Below are positions 1 to 8,749 of a stretch of 16,286 nucleotides of DNA, piece after piece (position 1 is the first letter of the stretch; every line of letters begins with the position of its first letter). The notes beneath the pieces were generated by a model that worked only from the letters and a program-made list of their open reading frames with translations, was not told the origin of the DNA and ran no database searches. Source of the stretch: an uncultured Candidatus Saccharibacteria bacterium (GTDB taxonomy: Bacteria; Patescibacteriota; Saccharimonadia; Saccharimonadales; UBA4665); contig CAILQE010000012.1 in assembly GCA_903836325.1 (NCBI GenBank), positions 1-16,286 of the forward strand, read 5' to 3'. The position numbers were made by a program, and so were the translations under genes.

Positions 1-790
1 CAACACCTCTAGTTACAACTCCACCCCTACCTGTTGCGTATGCAGTTTTTATGGATTCTTTACCATATATAACTCCTCCTGTTGGGAAGTCAGGTCCTTT
101 AACGAATTCAAGCAAATCATCTAGGACTGCATTTTCATTATTAATCTGGAAAATAGTAGCATCAATAATCTCGCCTAGATTATGTGGCGGGATATTGGTA
201 GCCATACCGACTGCAATACCTAGTTGTCCGTTTAAAAGTAGATTAGGAACTTTTGCCGGTAGAACCACAGGTTCCTGAAGTCTACCGTCGTAGTTTTCTC
301 TAAAATCAACAGTTTCTTTATCTATATCAACAAGCAACTCTTCTGCTAGTTTTTGCATCTTGGCTTCGGTATATCGCATAGCTGCTGGAGGATCTCCATC
401 CATAGAACCGAAGTTACCCTGTCCATTTACTAATAAGTATCTCATGCTCCAAGGCTGAGCCATTCTAACCATAGCGTCATAGATAGCTGCATCGCCATGA
501 GGATGGAAATCTCCCATCACAGCACCAACAACATTCGCACTCTTTCGGTGCCTGGAGCCAGATTTTAGGCCGTCTCTATTCATTGTGTACAGAATTCTTC
601 TATGTACAGGCTTAAGGCCGTCTCTAACATCAGGAAGAGCTCTAGATACAATCACACTCATTGAATAACGAAGGTAATTATCCTCCATTACATTTTCGAT
701 TGATCTCTTTTCTACATTCTTAGAATGCGGATCTACAAGTTCTGCTTCTTTAAATAATTTTTCTTGTTCGATTGATTTATCTTCTTCCAT
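1..790 (-). CDS. gyrA: DNA gyrase subunit A, N-terminal part (cut by the window edge)
   Basis: Subunit A of the type II topoisomerase that introduces negative supercoils; it carries the DNA-cleaving tyrosine. The first 263 residues are present and the frame is open at the window's left edge. Reading from ATG at 790, the breakage-reunion domain is clear: SMSVIVSRALPDVRDGLKPV, the HPHGDAAIYD segment and AAMRYTEAKM, whose Tyr is the family's catalytic residue. The position equivalent to E. coli Ser83 is Ala. The start lies 1 nt after the gyrB stop, so it is expected to be co-transcribed and probably coupled with gyrB. ParC is the alternative, but the adjacent gyrB and the motif wording favour GyrA. 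Confidence 0.97.
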   Translation of the reverse strand, partial: MEEDKSIEQEKLFKEAELVDPHSKNVEKRSIENVMEDNYLRYSMSVIVSRALPDVRDGLKPVHRRILYTMNRDGLKSGSRHRKSANVVGAVMGDFHPHGDAAIYDAMVRMAQPWSMRYLLVNGQGNFGSMDGDPPAAMRYTEAKMQKLAEELLVDIDKETVDFRENYDGRLQEPVVLPAKVPNLLLNGQLGIAVGMATNIPPHNLGEIIDATIFQINNENAVLDDLLEFVKGPDFPTGGVIYGKESIKTAYATGRGGVVTRGV

Positions 791-791
791 A

Positions 792-2762
792 CTAAATATC
801 CAAGTCCTTTACAAATTTTGCGTGTGTCTGAATGAAATTCTTTCTAAGCTCTACTTCTGTACCCATTAATTTATTAAATATTGCGTCTGCTTTCTCGGCA
901 TCTTCAACTTCAACTTTTATAAGAACTCGTTTTTCGGGATCCATAGTAGTATCGAAGAGCTGATCTCCATCCATTTCTCCAAGTCCTTTATATCGCTTCT
1001 GTTCAATAAATCCAGCCTGCTTGTATAGTTCGTCGGTTTCTACAATTTTATCTCCAGCCTTAGTTCTACGCTCAATAGCTTCATTTATAATTTTTCCTAG
1101 ATCATCTTCATCATATATATAAATACTAGACTTTCTACCTGGCTTAACTAATTCAAATAAAGGCGGCTTAGCAAGATATAAATGCCCTCCCTCTATAACT
1201 GGAGCCATATATCTAAAGAAGAATGTCATTAACAATGTAGCGATATGACTTCCATCAACATCGGCATCTGTCATTATAATTATTCGATCATATCTTAACC
1301 CCTTAATATCAAACGAATCTTGAATTCCAACACCCAAACCTTTAATAAGGCTAATTATTTCGTTGTTTGCTAGCATTTTATCCAATCTAGCTCTTTCAAC
1401 ATTAAGCACTTTACCTCTCAAAGGAAGTATTGCTTGAGATTTACTGTCACGACCAGTTTTAGCAGATCCACCCGCTGAATCACCCTCTACTAAGAATATT
1501 TCTGAATCTTTAGGGTCTTTATTTGAACAATCCGCTAGTTTTCCTGGTAAAGATGCTCCATCAAGAATTCCTTTTCGTAGAATATTCTCTCTTGCAGCTC
1601 TTGCAGCTTTTCTTGCTCTTGCAGCAAGCAAACCTTTATTTACAATCTTTCTACCTACGGCTGGATGTTCTTCAAGGTAGTAGGTGAAGTATTCGTTCAT
1701 CACTTGTTCGACATAACCTCTAACTTCTGGGTTTCCTAATTTATTCTTAGTTTGTCCTTCAAACTGAGGATCAGGTAGTTTTACTAAAATAATCGCAGTA
1801 AGGCCCTCTCTAGTATCATCACCAGACAAGTTCTCTTCTTTATCTTTTATTAGACCTTGCTTTCTGGCGTAATCATTAATAACTCTAGTTAAAGCTGATC
1901 TGAATCCAGTTAAATGAGTTCCCCCGTCTGGATTAAGAACGTTGTTGGCAAAAGATTTAATAGTTTCTACATATGCATCGGTATATTGAAGAGATATTTC
2001 AACCTGAACTTCATTTACTGTTTTGTCTACATAGAAAATATCTTCATCCACTGAATCTCTGTTAGCATTCAAGTGCTTAACATAACTTTGAATACCACCT
2101 TCAAAGTAAAAACTAAATCTCTTAGCTTTTTCTTCGCTAATCAAGGTGGTTCTTATTCCCTTAGTTAGATATGCTGCATGTCTTAATCTATCTAGAATTT
2201 GATCATAAGAAAAATTTATAGCCGGAAAAATAGTGTCGTCAGGATAGAAAGTAATTTCCGTTCCTCGTTTATCTGTCTTGCCTACTACTTTTAAATCGGA
2301 TTTAGGAGCACCTTTTTGATACTCTTGTTCGTGAATTTTTCCTTCTTTATAAATTCGCACAATTAGTTTGTTACTTAAAGCATTAACAACACTACTTCCT
2401 ACTCCGTGAAGACCTCCAGAAACTTTATATCCACCATCTCCGAATTTTCCACCTGCATGCAGAACTGTTAACACTGTTTCAACTGTGCTCTTTCCAGTTT
2501 TTGGATGAATATCTGTCGGGATACCACGACCATTATCAATAACTGTGATTCCACCATCAGCGAGCATTTTAACAGTAACTTCAGTTGCGTAACCCGCCAA
2601 AGCTTCATCGATGCCATTATCAACCAACTCCCAGACTAAATGATGCAGTCCTTCTAATCCAGTTCCACCAATGTACATACCCGGTCTCTTTCGAACCGGT
2701 TCAAGTCCTTCTAATACTGTAATCTGATTAGATGTATATTCGTTTGAATTTTTATTTGCCAC
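792..2762 (-). CDS. gyrB: DNA gyrase subunit B
   Basis: ATPase subunit of DNA gyrase, 656 aa, the usual size for the short Gram-positive-like form that lacks the E. coli insertion. The GHKL ATPase domain shows WELVDNGIDEA (Asn49), the IDNGRGIP loop (76-82) and the GGLHGVGSSVVNALS lid (116-130). The TOPRIM domain shows VEGDSAGGSA (Glu426) and the metal-binding DADVDGS (499-505). The C-terminal QKRYKGLGEMDG segment is also present. The start is GTG at 2762; no in-frame ATG lies before the Met of PGMYIGG, and a GAGG sits about 12 nt upstream. The residue aligned with coumarin-contacting Arg136 of E. coli is Lys. It is first in a gyrB-gyrA operon with its own strong promoter. Confidence 0.98.
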   Translation of the reverse strand: MANKNSNEYTSNQITVLEGLEPVRKRPGMYIGGTGLEGLHHLVWELVDNGIDEALAGYATEVTVKMLADGGITVIDNGRGIPTDIHPKTGKSTVETVLTVLHAGGKFGDGGYKVSGGLHGVGSSVVNALSNKLIVRIYKEGKIHEQEYQKGAPKSDLKVVGKTDKRGTEITFYPDDTIFPAINFSYDQILDRLRHAAYLTKGIRTTLISEEKAKRFSFYFEGGIQSYVKHLNANRDSVDEDIFYVDKTVNEVQVEISLQYTDAYVETIKSFANNVLNPDGGTHLTGFRSALTRVINDYARKQGLIKDKEENLSGDDTREGLTAIILVKLPDPQFEGQTKNKLGNPEVRGYVEQVMNEYFTYYLEEHPAVGRKIVNKGLLAARARKAARAARENILRKGILDGASLPGKLADCSNKDPKDSEIFLVEGDSAGGSAKTGRDSKSQAILPLRGKVLNVERARLDKMLANNEIISLIKGLGVGIQDSFDIKGLRYDRIIIMTDADVDGSHIATLLMTFFFRYMAPVIEGGHLYLAKPPLFELVKPGRKSSIYIYDEDDLGKIINEAIERRTKAGDKIVETDELYKQAGFIEQKRYKGLGEMDGDQLFDTTMDPEKRVLIKVEVEDAEKADAIFNKLMGTEVELRKNFIQTHAKFVKDLDI

Positions 2763-2810
2763 TTAAAATTAATCCCTCGTATTAAGTTTTTAAATTCCCA
2801 CTTTCAATTC

Positions 2811-2839
2811 ATTATATTCTAACAACGTGATTCTATCAA
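2811..2839 (-). promoter_or_regulatory. sigma70-type promoter of gyrB-gyrA
   Basis: On the minus strand a -35 box TTGATA (2834-2839) is followed by exactly 17 bp and a perfect -10 box TATAAT (2811-2816). Transcription would start near 2804, giving a leader of about 42 nt before the GTG at 2762. Confidence 0.85.
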
Positions 2840-2942
2840 CACCCAACACTCAAATGGTTCTGAATACAAATTTTACTTAATAACCTTGTTTTAATCATAG
2901 TGTCTATGGTTAAATTAAAGATGAAAATAGATAAAAATAAAA

Positions 2943-4652
2943 ATGTTAGAAAAAATATTATCAACACTACCCTATGATAACAGCCAGATACATAAACTAG
3001 GTTTTTATCTTAACAGATTAAAAAAAGAAAAAAGTATTCGAAGTTTTGGCATATTTTTTATTTTATTAGCATTTTTAATGCAATATTTCGCAGTTATTAA
3101 TCCCCCTCAACCGAGTGTCGCCAATTCATCAAACGATATTATTAACGGTGGTTTCACTAGCGCCTCCCAGGCAGCCTACTATTGTAATAACAACACCCAA
3201 GACTATAAATACATATTAAATTTCTACGGCGTAACTTGTGATTCGGTCTCTAAAGCCAAAACGATAACCTTGAATTCAAGAGATTATAGAGGCGATTTAT
3301 GGTCTATGGGCAGAAACGACGTCGGAAGCTTAGCAGGAGAAACACCAAGTCCTCAGATTCACGGTCAAACTTACTACATCAGATACCTCTGGTCATGGGA
3401 TGCCTCAAAAACCACCTCTAATTACAAAGCTTTAGATGTAAGTAATGGAACCCATAAACTTTTCTTGTTATTTAATTGCGGAAATATAACTTCTGTAGGA
3501 TTTCCTACTCCAGTAACACAATCTCCTAAGTTATCGATTATGAAGACAACTGTGCCCGGAACACCTCAAGCGAATTCGAAAATCAAGCCAGGAACAGAAG
3601 TTACATTTAGAATCATAATAAGCAATTCAGGAGGCCAAGCTGACAATCTCACCTTAAAGGATACTAATTCAGCCTCTCTTAAATACATAAGTCAAACTTC
3701 AAATGGTGCAAGTAATTTCTCCTATAGCGATGCGACCGCTACTGCCACGTGGAAGATAAATAAGATAAACGCTGGATCTAACGGGTATTATATTGATGTA
3801 AAATATTCTCTCTTAAATACAGTTAAAAATGATTCAAGTATATGTAATTCGGCTAATCTAAGCGGGTCTGGAATAGTTGACTTAACTACAAATAAAGTAT
3901 GTTTCACCGTATCTAATATAGCACCTCCACCACCACCTACCCCATCTACTTGCCCATACGATAAGCTAATAAATCTTAGCGATTCTAGATGCATTCCATG
4001 CTCAAACGACAACAAAATAATTGCTTCAGATTCGAAATGTAAGAATTGCATGCAATATATTAGCTCAAATAATGCAAACGCATGCGTTATTTACAACAAG
4101 TCTGCCCTAAACTTAACTACTAACAGTTTAGGAGTTAAAGGAAATACAGCCAAAGCTAATGATGTAATTAAATACACACTAACCGCTAAAAATGGCGGAA
4201 CAAGCGATATTAAGAGCTTTATTTTTCAGGATAATCTTAGTTATGTGCTTGATTATTCGACACTAGTGCAAGCCAAGGGAGTAACTCTTAAAAATAATTC
4301 TGTAGTGTTCCCTGCCACCACTCTTAAGGCAGGAGAAACTAAGAGTGTTTCTTTCGAGGTTAAAATATTAAACCCAATACCGTATACTCCAGTTTCTACG
4401 AGCGACCCACTCTTATATAACCTTACGCTCACAAATACATATGGAAATACTTTAGTAATCAAATTACCATCAAGTCCAGCTAAGGCAGTTGAGTCGACAA
4501 TCCACTCCCTACCCAATACTGGCCCCGGAGGAAGCATGCTTCTCTTAGGACTTGTGGCTATATTCGCGGGATATTTCTTCTACCGATCTAGATTATTAAC
4601 AATAGAAGCAAATATAGCCGCAAAAGATGCTTCTTCAAGGAGTATGCAATGA
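2943..4652 (+). CDS. LPNTG-type surface protein with DUF11-like repeats
   Basis: Predicted exported, cell-envelope-anchored protein of 569 aa. A basic N-terminus precedes a hydrophobic segment (about 35-52). Two Ig-like stretches at about 196-322 and 390-505 have the sequence style of DUF11 repeats (PGTEVTFRIIISNSGGQADN; NDVIKYTLTAKNGGTSDI). They flank a proline run (328-334) and a Cys-rich insert (337-381) with six cysteines. The C-terminus has LPNTG (523-527), a transmembrane segment (about 531-547) and a 22-residue tail, so sortase anchoring is possible although the tail is long for a sortase substrate. No Shine-Dalgarno is visible before ATG 2943. It overlaps the next gene by 4 nt. The ligand or role is unknown. 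Confidence 0.85.
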   Translation: MLEKILSTLPYDNSQIHKLGFYLNRLKKEKSIRSFGIFFILLAFLMQYFAVINPPQPSVANSSNDIINGGFTSASQAAYYCNNNTQDYKYILNFYGVTCDSVSKAKTITLNSRDYRGDLWSMGRNDVGSLAGETPSPQIHGQTYYIRYLWSWDASKTTSNYKALDVSNGTHKLFLLFNCGNITSVGFPTPVTQSPKLSIMKTTVPGTPQANSKIKPGTEVTFRIIISNSGGQADNLTLKDTNSASLKYISQTSNGASNFSYSDATATATWKINKINAGSNGYYIDVKYSLLNTVKNDSSICNSANLSGSGIVDLTTNKVCFTVSNIAPPPPPTPSTCPYDKLINLSDSRCIPCSNDNKIIASDSKCKNCMQYISSNNANACVIYNKSALNLTTNSLGVKGNTAKANDVIKYTLTAKNGGTSDIKSFIFQDNLSYVLDYSTLVQAKGVTLKNNSVVFPATTLKAGETKSVSFEVKILNPIPYTPVSTSDPLLYNLTLTNTYGNTLVIKLPSSPAKAVESTIHSLPNTGPGGSMLLLGLVAIFAGYFFYRSRLLTIEANIAAKDASSRSMQ

Positions 4653-5224
4653 AAGAAAAACACTTAGTCAATCATGAATACGATAAGGGTGACGAGATCA
4701 CACACGAGAAAGAAACTTCTCTATATAATCATGAAACCAATAAAGAGTCTTCTAATGAAGAAAAAAGAACGGAAATGCTAGAGAAAACTAGAAATGAGAC
4801 TGAAAAGCTATACGAAGACGATAAACAAGATATTAAAGAAAAAATTAATCAGCACTTAGATGAAAAAGATCCGTCTAAAGCTAAATCTCTTTATACAAAT
4901 AGTTATCTAAGTAGAGTTACTGCAAGCAATGAACTTAGACACATTCAAAGAAAGCTCAATCCTATAGATAAATTGGGTAGTCATTTTATTCACCAAAAAG
5001 GTATAAGTAAAGTAAGTGAACTAACTTCTAGTACTATATACCGCCCTTCCGGAGTCCTTGGGGGAGGTATTTTAGCCTTCGTGGGCACACTTATGTATTA
5101 CTTCTATGCTAAGCATACAGGCCTTAGCTATAATTATTTATTAGCCTTAATATTATTTGTTGCAGGTTTTGTAGCTGGCGTTGCGATCGAGTTATTGTTT
5201 AAATTATTTAGAACAAAGATTTAA
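4649..5224 (+). CDS. Charged protein with two C-terminal membrane helices, unknown function
   Basis: I do not recognise a family. It has 191 aa. Residues 1-125 are very hydrophilic, Lys/Glu/Asn rich and probably helical or coiled-coil. Residues about 136-153 and 162-185 are two hydrophobic segments, followed by a short basic end. The layout suggests a membrane-anchored cytoplasmic domain. Its ATG overlaps the stop of the LPNTG protein in an ATGA arrangement, so the two are almost certainly translationally coupled and may work together at the envelope. It converges on the VirD4-like ATPase gene with only 6 bp between stops and no terminator hairpin. Confidence 0.8.
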   Translation: MKEKHLVNHEYDKGDEITHEKETSLYNHETNKESSNEEKRTEMLEKTRNETEKLYEDDKQDIKEKINQHLDEKDPSKAKSLYTNSYLSRVTASNELRHIQRKLNPIDKLGSHFIHQKGISKVSELTSSTIYRPSGVLGGGILAFVGTLMYYFYAKHTGLSYNYLLALILFVAGFVAGVAIELLFKLFRTKI

Positions 5225-5230
5225 AATTAT

Positions 5231-7981
5231 TTAACCCTGATTTATCTTGTAGTTAACGCCACCTTCATCATCGACGTAAACATTTTCATTAGGCTTTGCG
5301 CTATCTTGTTGAGGCGCCGGTGTATTGATAGACATAGAGTTGTTTACTGCCTGAGCTGGAACGCTAGGTTGAGTCTTGGCTACTATGTTTTGTCTTTTAG
5401 CTAACCAATCATCTAGGAAAGATCCTCCTAATTTAGGTGGCGGAGAAGATGACCGAGCAGTCATAGGCTTATCGGGAATACCACTAGGATTAATTCCTCC
5501 GACATTAGAAGCAGAAACCGGCAATACCTCTTCAGTTTTCATTCTATCAAATATAATCTTCTCCACATCAGCTCTAGGATGCCCATACTTAGCCTTAGAA
5601 AGCTGTTTCAATGCATCTGCGAGCTTTTTATTGGGTTCGCCTAATTGAGGCAGTGTAGCCATTGTAAATGGCTGAGTTGGCACTCCATGAATTAATGTTC
5701 TAACAATAGAATTGAAGTTTGGCACTCTCAGCAGATCTTCTGTGTCAAATATTGGCTGGAAGTATTTTCCAACTGTCTCAACATCGTTTTGACCTATTCT
5801 AAATGAAACTATTGTACCTATATTACCGAATACTGCGTCTCGAATTTCCTGAGAAAGCTGAGTCGTAAACTGATTGGCAACAATTAGATTCAATCTGAAC
5901 TTTCTTGCTTCAGACATTATCGTAGCCAAGCTATCTGTTGAGAAATTTTGGAACTCATCTACATATAGGGAGAAGTCTTTTCTTTCTGATTCCGGCAGAT
6001 CAACCCTACTCATGGCTGCTGCCTGAAATTTCATTACAAAAATCATGCCAAGAAGCCTAGAGTTTAGTTCTCCGGTGCTTCCCTTACTAAGATTCACTAA
6101 TAGAATCTTACCTTCGTCCATGATTTGTCTGATGTTGAAAGAACTCTTAGATTGACCGATTATATTTCGCATCATGTCATTACTTAGAAATGCTCCGAAT
6201 TTACTAACAAACCAGTTAACCATGTCCCCGAATTCACTAGATCTCTGACTTTGAGGCATTTCTTTCTTCCAGAAGTCTATTACGCTTTGATCTGTTACGT
6301 ACTTCAATTTTTGATCTACAAATTTTGTGTCTCTAAATAATTTAGGGATATCTACGAAAGTTCCACCTTCTGGATCGGCCATAACTGTCAATGCAGCCAT
6401 TCTGAATAAATGTTCGTATCTTGGACCTATAATTCCCTGATGCTGTGGATCATAAAGCTTATACAGCATGTTTATTGCTTCCTGAATTAAGAAGTCTTTT
6501 TGATCAGGATTATCGAATTCAAATAAGTTAAGTCCCATCGGGTAATCCATTTCACCTGGTGCGAAATAAATTACATCTTCCGTTCTGGATTTTGGAACCA
6601 TGGCAAGCAAGTCTTCCACCGTATCTCCATGCGGATCAACGAAAGCAAAACCGTCACCATTCAACATATCCTGCAAAGCTAAATTCTCTAAGAATATAGA
6701 TTTACCTGTACCCGTCTGACCAACTGCATATAAATGTCTTTGTCTGTCCGACTTAGATAATCTAATAGGTTTCTTGGCACTCCTAAAGACGTTATATCCC
6801 AGAAGCAATCCTTCATCAGCCATATTTCTTGGGCCGTCCACTTGTTTAGATGCCTGCTTAGCTAACTGACTTGTAGGAATGTTATTCTGTTCTGGAAAAT
6901 GGAAAATGGTTGCAAGCTCAACTGAATTTAGAATATTTTCTGTTTTTTCTTGAGGGAAAAGTCTCATCGCATATGACGTTACAAGCTCATCTATCTTTTT
7001 AGAATGAACGAATTTAAATCCATTCTTACCTGGAAGATCATATAAAGAAAAACTAGATGTAATTTGACTCAACAGAACTTGTGCTCTTGTATTTACATTT
7101 GAAGACACTACTACTCTTATAAGTGTTTCAAACCCCTGACTTCTCGTTTTATCGTCTATGGAGTCAATGGTAGCTTGCTCAAGATTAGATAATTCTTTCT
7201 TGTCCGAATCTTTATTCTTTGCATCATCTGGGTGTCTAACTATCGCTAATAATATGTTTTTAGACCACCAAGTAATTTCATCCAGGATCTTATTCCTGCC
7301 ACCTTTTTTACCTTTTCTCTTAGATGCAGATAATTTAGTGGCATTTTTTCTCCAAGAATCATCTGTTGGTCTTATCAATAACTGTATAGCAACACCATCT
7401 TCTTTACCTAGACCCGCTAACGAACTAAGCAATGACTGCATAGGATCTCTTTTTATGTCTTGATACGTGGCAATTGGAAATGCGTAAGATTCCTTAAGCT
7501 CAAATTCGCCGCCAAGAACTCCGTTCAGCTTACCTACTTCATTAAAAATATTGTGTTCATTAACTTCTTCCAATTGTGCTGTCGGATAAGCACTGATGAC
7601 TGCCTGTTTGACTACTTCTACCATAGATACTGGAGCGACCGCATAAAAGTTAATAAATCCGTTATCCCCTATTATTTCAAAAGCAAAGTGTTTTTGACCA
7701 TAAAAATTTCCTGAAAAACCTTTAGTAATGGTGCTCGCTATAATATTGTAAATTGTTTGAGCCTTGCTGATACTTTCTTCATTTACATCTCTTTGGTCTC
7801 TGTTGGAGGACTCTATGTCGTCGCTTGAAGGTGGAAGATGAATTAATAACGGGACCATTTTTAAAGATCTCTCGTAATTCTTCTGTTCCCTAAACTTCTT
7901 TCTTACATTATAGAAAATAATAGGAGAAACAATCAGTATTATTCCTAGTATTATTGCAATGATTTCTAATGTGGTTTTCAT
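5231..7981 (-). CDS. VirD4/TraG/HerA-like type IV secretion or conjugation ATPase
   Basis: Membrane-anchored P-loop ATPase of 916 aa. It has an N-terminal transmembrane helix (about 5-24), then about 370 residues of poorly recognisable domain, then the motor. The motor shows Walker A GQTGTGKS (421-428), VDPHGDT (448-454), Walker B SLYVDEFQNF (671-680) and the NQF polar motif (703-705) typical of the TraG/VirD4/HerA class. The last 100 residues are Pro/Ser/Gln rich and probably disordered. Such proteins couple DNA or protein substrates to a type IV channel or pump DNA. No other channel components are in the window, so the substrate is unknown. A GGTGA sequence lies about 7 nt before the ATG, and the upstream 106-aa gene ends 3 nt before it, which indicates an operon. 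Confidence 0.88.
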   Translation of the reverse strand: MKTTLEIIAIILGIILIVSPIIFYNVRKKFREQKNYERSLKMVPLLIHLPPSSDDIESSNRDQRDVNEESISKAQTIYNIIASTITKGFSGNFYGQKHFAFEIIGDNGFINFYAVAPVSMVEVVKQAVISAYPTAQLEEVNEHNIFNEVGKLNGVLGGEFELKESYAFPIATYQDIKRDPMQSLLSSLAGLGKEDGVAIQLLIRPTDDSWRKNATKLSASKRKGKKGGRNKILDEITWWSKNILLAIVRHPDDAKNKDSDKKELSNLEQATIDSIDDKTRSQGFETLIRVVVSSNVNTRAQVLLSQITSSFSLYDLPGKNGFKFVHSKKIDELVTSYAMRLFPQEKTENILNSVELATIFHFPEQNNIPTSQLAKQASKQVDGPRNMADEGLLLGYNVFRSAKKPIRLSKSDRQRHLYAVGQTGTGKSIFLENLALQDMLNGDGFAFVDPHGDTVEDLLAMVPKSRTEDVIYFAPGEMDYPMGLNLFEFDNPDQKDFLIQEAINMLYKLYDPQHQGIIGPRYEHLFRMAALTVMADPEGGTFVDIPKLFRDTKFVDQKLKYVTDQSVIDFWKKEMPQSQRSSEFGDMVNWFVSKFGAFLSNDMMRNIIGQSKSSFNIRQIMDEGKILLVNLSKGSTGELNSRLLGMIFVMKFQAAAMSRVDLPESERKDFSLYVDEFQNFSTDSLATIMSEARKFRLNLIVANQFTTQLSQEIRDAVFGNIGTIVSFRIGQNDVETVGKYFQPIFDTEDLLRVPNFNSIVRTLIHGVPTQPFTMATLPQLGEPNKKLADALKQLSKAKYGHPRADVEKIIFDRMKTEEVLPVSASNVGGINPSGIPDKPMTARSSSPPPKLGGSFLDDWLAKRQNIVAKTQPSVPAQAVNNSMSINTPAPQQDSAKPNENVYVDDEGGVNYKINQG

Positions 7982-7984
7982 TTT

Positions 7985-8305
7985 CTATTCACCGTCTTGA
8001 ATTATCTTGTTATATCTCTTTTTTATATAATCTACTTTAAGAGAATTTAATGCTTTAACTTGAATAAAAGGATCTTCTTTGTATGTATGTACGATGTGCT
8101 CTACTCTCTCTACCCATTCTTTCTCTATAAGATCATCGTCTTGGGCTACCGACGGATTATTCGAATTAAAACTAGGATTATTATTGTTATCTGCAATTAC
8201 AGGAATAGTTGGAGCAGAAGTTGCACCAGGAATTGTGTTATGTAAGCCAATACCAGAGTCATCTATTGGTCTAGGTAATTTATTGTTCTGACTGTCTATG
8301 TCCAT
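7985..8305 (-). CDS. Small hydrophilic protein in the secretion-ATPase operon
   Basis: Unrecognised protein of 106 aa. Residues 1-55 are low-complexity (Asn, Pro, Ser, Asp) and probably disordered. Residues about 58-104 form a charged, helix-prone segment (LIEKEWVERVEHIVHTYKED, then a KKRYNKII end) that looks like the conserved functional part. There is no membrane segment or signal peptide. It lies 3 nt upstream of the ATPase gene, so it is probably made with it and may be an adaptor or regulator; that is inference from position. No Shine-Dalgarno precedes the ATG; instead a TATAAT sits 8 nt upstream. Confidence 0.8.
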   Translation of the reverse strand: MDIDSQNNKLPRPIDDSGIGLHNTIPGATSAPTIPVIADNNNNPSFNSNNPSVAQDDDLIEKEWVERVEHIVHTYKEDPFIQVKALNSLKVDYIKKRYNKIIQDGE

Positions 8306-8313
8306 AAGGATAT

Positions 8314-8319
8314 ATTATA
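8314..8319 (-). promoter_or_regulatory. Candidate -10 box, near-leaderless start for the 106-aa gene
   Basis: A perfect TATAAT on the minus strand ends 8 nt before the ATG at 8305, placing the predicted transcription start only about 2 nt upstream of the start codon. The matching -35 (TTAAGG, 17 bp away) is weak. Confidence 0.4.
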
Positions 8320-8338
8320 CATTTTTAAATTAAATACC

Positions 8339-8704
8339 TTAACCTTTTTTAGGCCTTGGATGAATGTATTCTAAATAGAGGTAGATTAAGACGCCCAGAA
8401 TTGAAGTTACGATAATGTCTTTAGCAGAAAGTTGTCCTAGTGTTTCCAAACATAAAATTAAAGTTGCAACAAGCATAATTATAAAACTAAGTTTTACTGG
8501 GTTTTTAATAAAATATCCGAATTTATGACCTAAAAGAATAATAAAATATATATAAACATAAATATTAACGGCGAATAAAAGAATTCCTGAGACTAAAATT
8601 AATAAATTTAAGCTATTAGGGTTAAATAAACCATAAAATAAGCCATCTAATACTAGTATTAATGTAATTATTCTTAGCTTTTTACTCTTTAAATATTTAT
8701 TCAT
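8339..8704 (-). CDS. Small four-helix membrane protein, unknown function
   Basis: 121-aa, extremely hydrophobic protein with about four predicted transmembrane segments (roughly 12-27, 33-58, 70-88, 96-113), a basic N-terminus and a basic end (RPKKG). I recognise no family motif. It is the first coding gene downstream of the structured RNA at 8720-8946 on the same strand. It lies 33 nt upstream of the 106-aa gene, so all three minus-strand genes may share a transcript. The start at 8704 has only a weak AAAAGAAC ribosome-site candidate. The length and clean frame support a real gene, but function is open. Confidence 0.72.
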   Translation of the reverse strand: MNKYLKSKKLRIITLILVLDGLFYGLFNPNSLNLLILVSGILLFAVNIYVYIYFIILLGHKFGYFIKNPVKLSFIIMLVATLILCLETLGQLSAKDIIVTSILGVLIYLYLEYIHPRPKKG

Positions 8705-8719
8705 GTTCTTTTAAATTAA

Positions 8720-8749
8720 AATACTGCCCTTCTATTATAAGGCAGTATT
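8720..8749 (-). terminator. Hairpin between structured RNA and membrane-protein gene
   Basis: A perfect 9-bp inverted repeat (AATACTGCC at 8720-8728, GGCAGTATT at 8741-8749) has a 12-nt loop. On the minus strand it runs into TTAATTT, a weak U-tract, 16 nt before the ATG at 8704. It could end the upstream RNA or act as an attenuator. The loop also contains a TATAAT. Confidence 0.5.

Noticed and set aside
2921..2977. 18-codon upstream frame overlapping the start of the LPNTG protein gene
   Set aside because: It is Lys/Asn-rich as expected from AT-rich sequence, with no Shine-Dalgarno and out of frame; nothing supports translation.
3788..4051. Minus-strand open frames inside the surface-protein gene (also 4253-4537)
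   Set aside because: They are shadows of the real frame; their translations look like antisense low-complexity sequence and have no ribosome sites.
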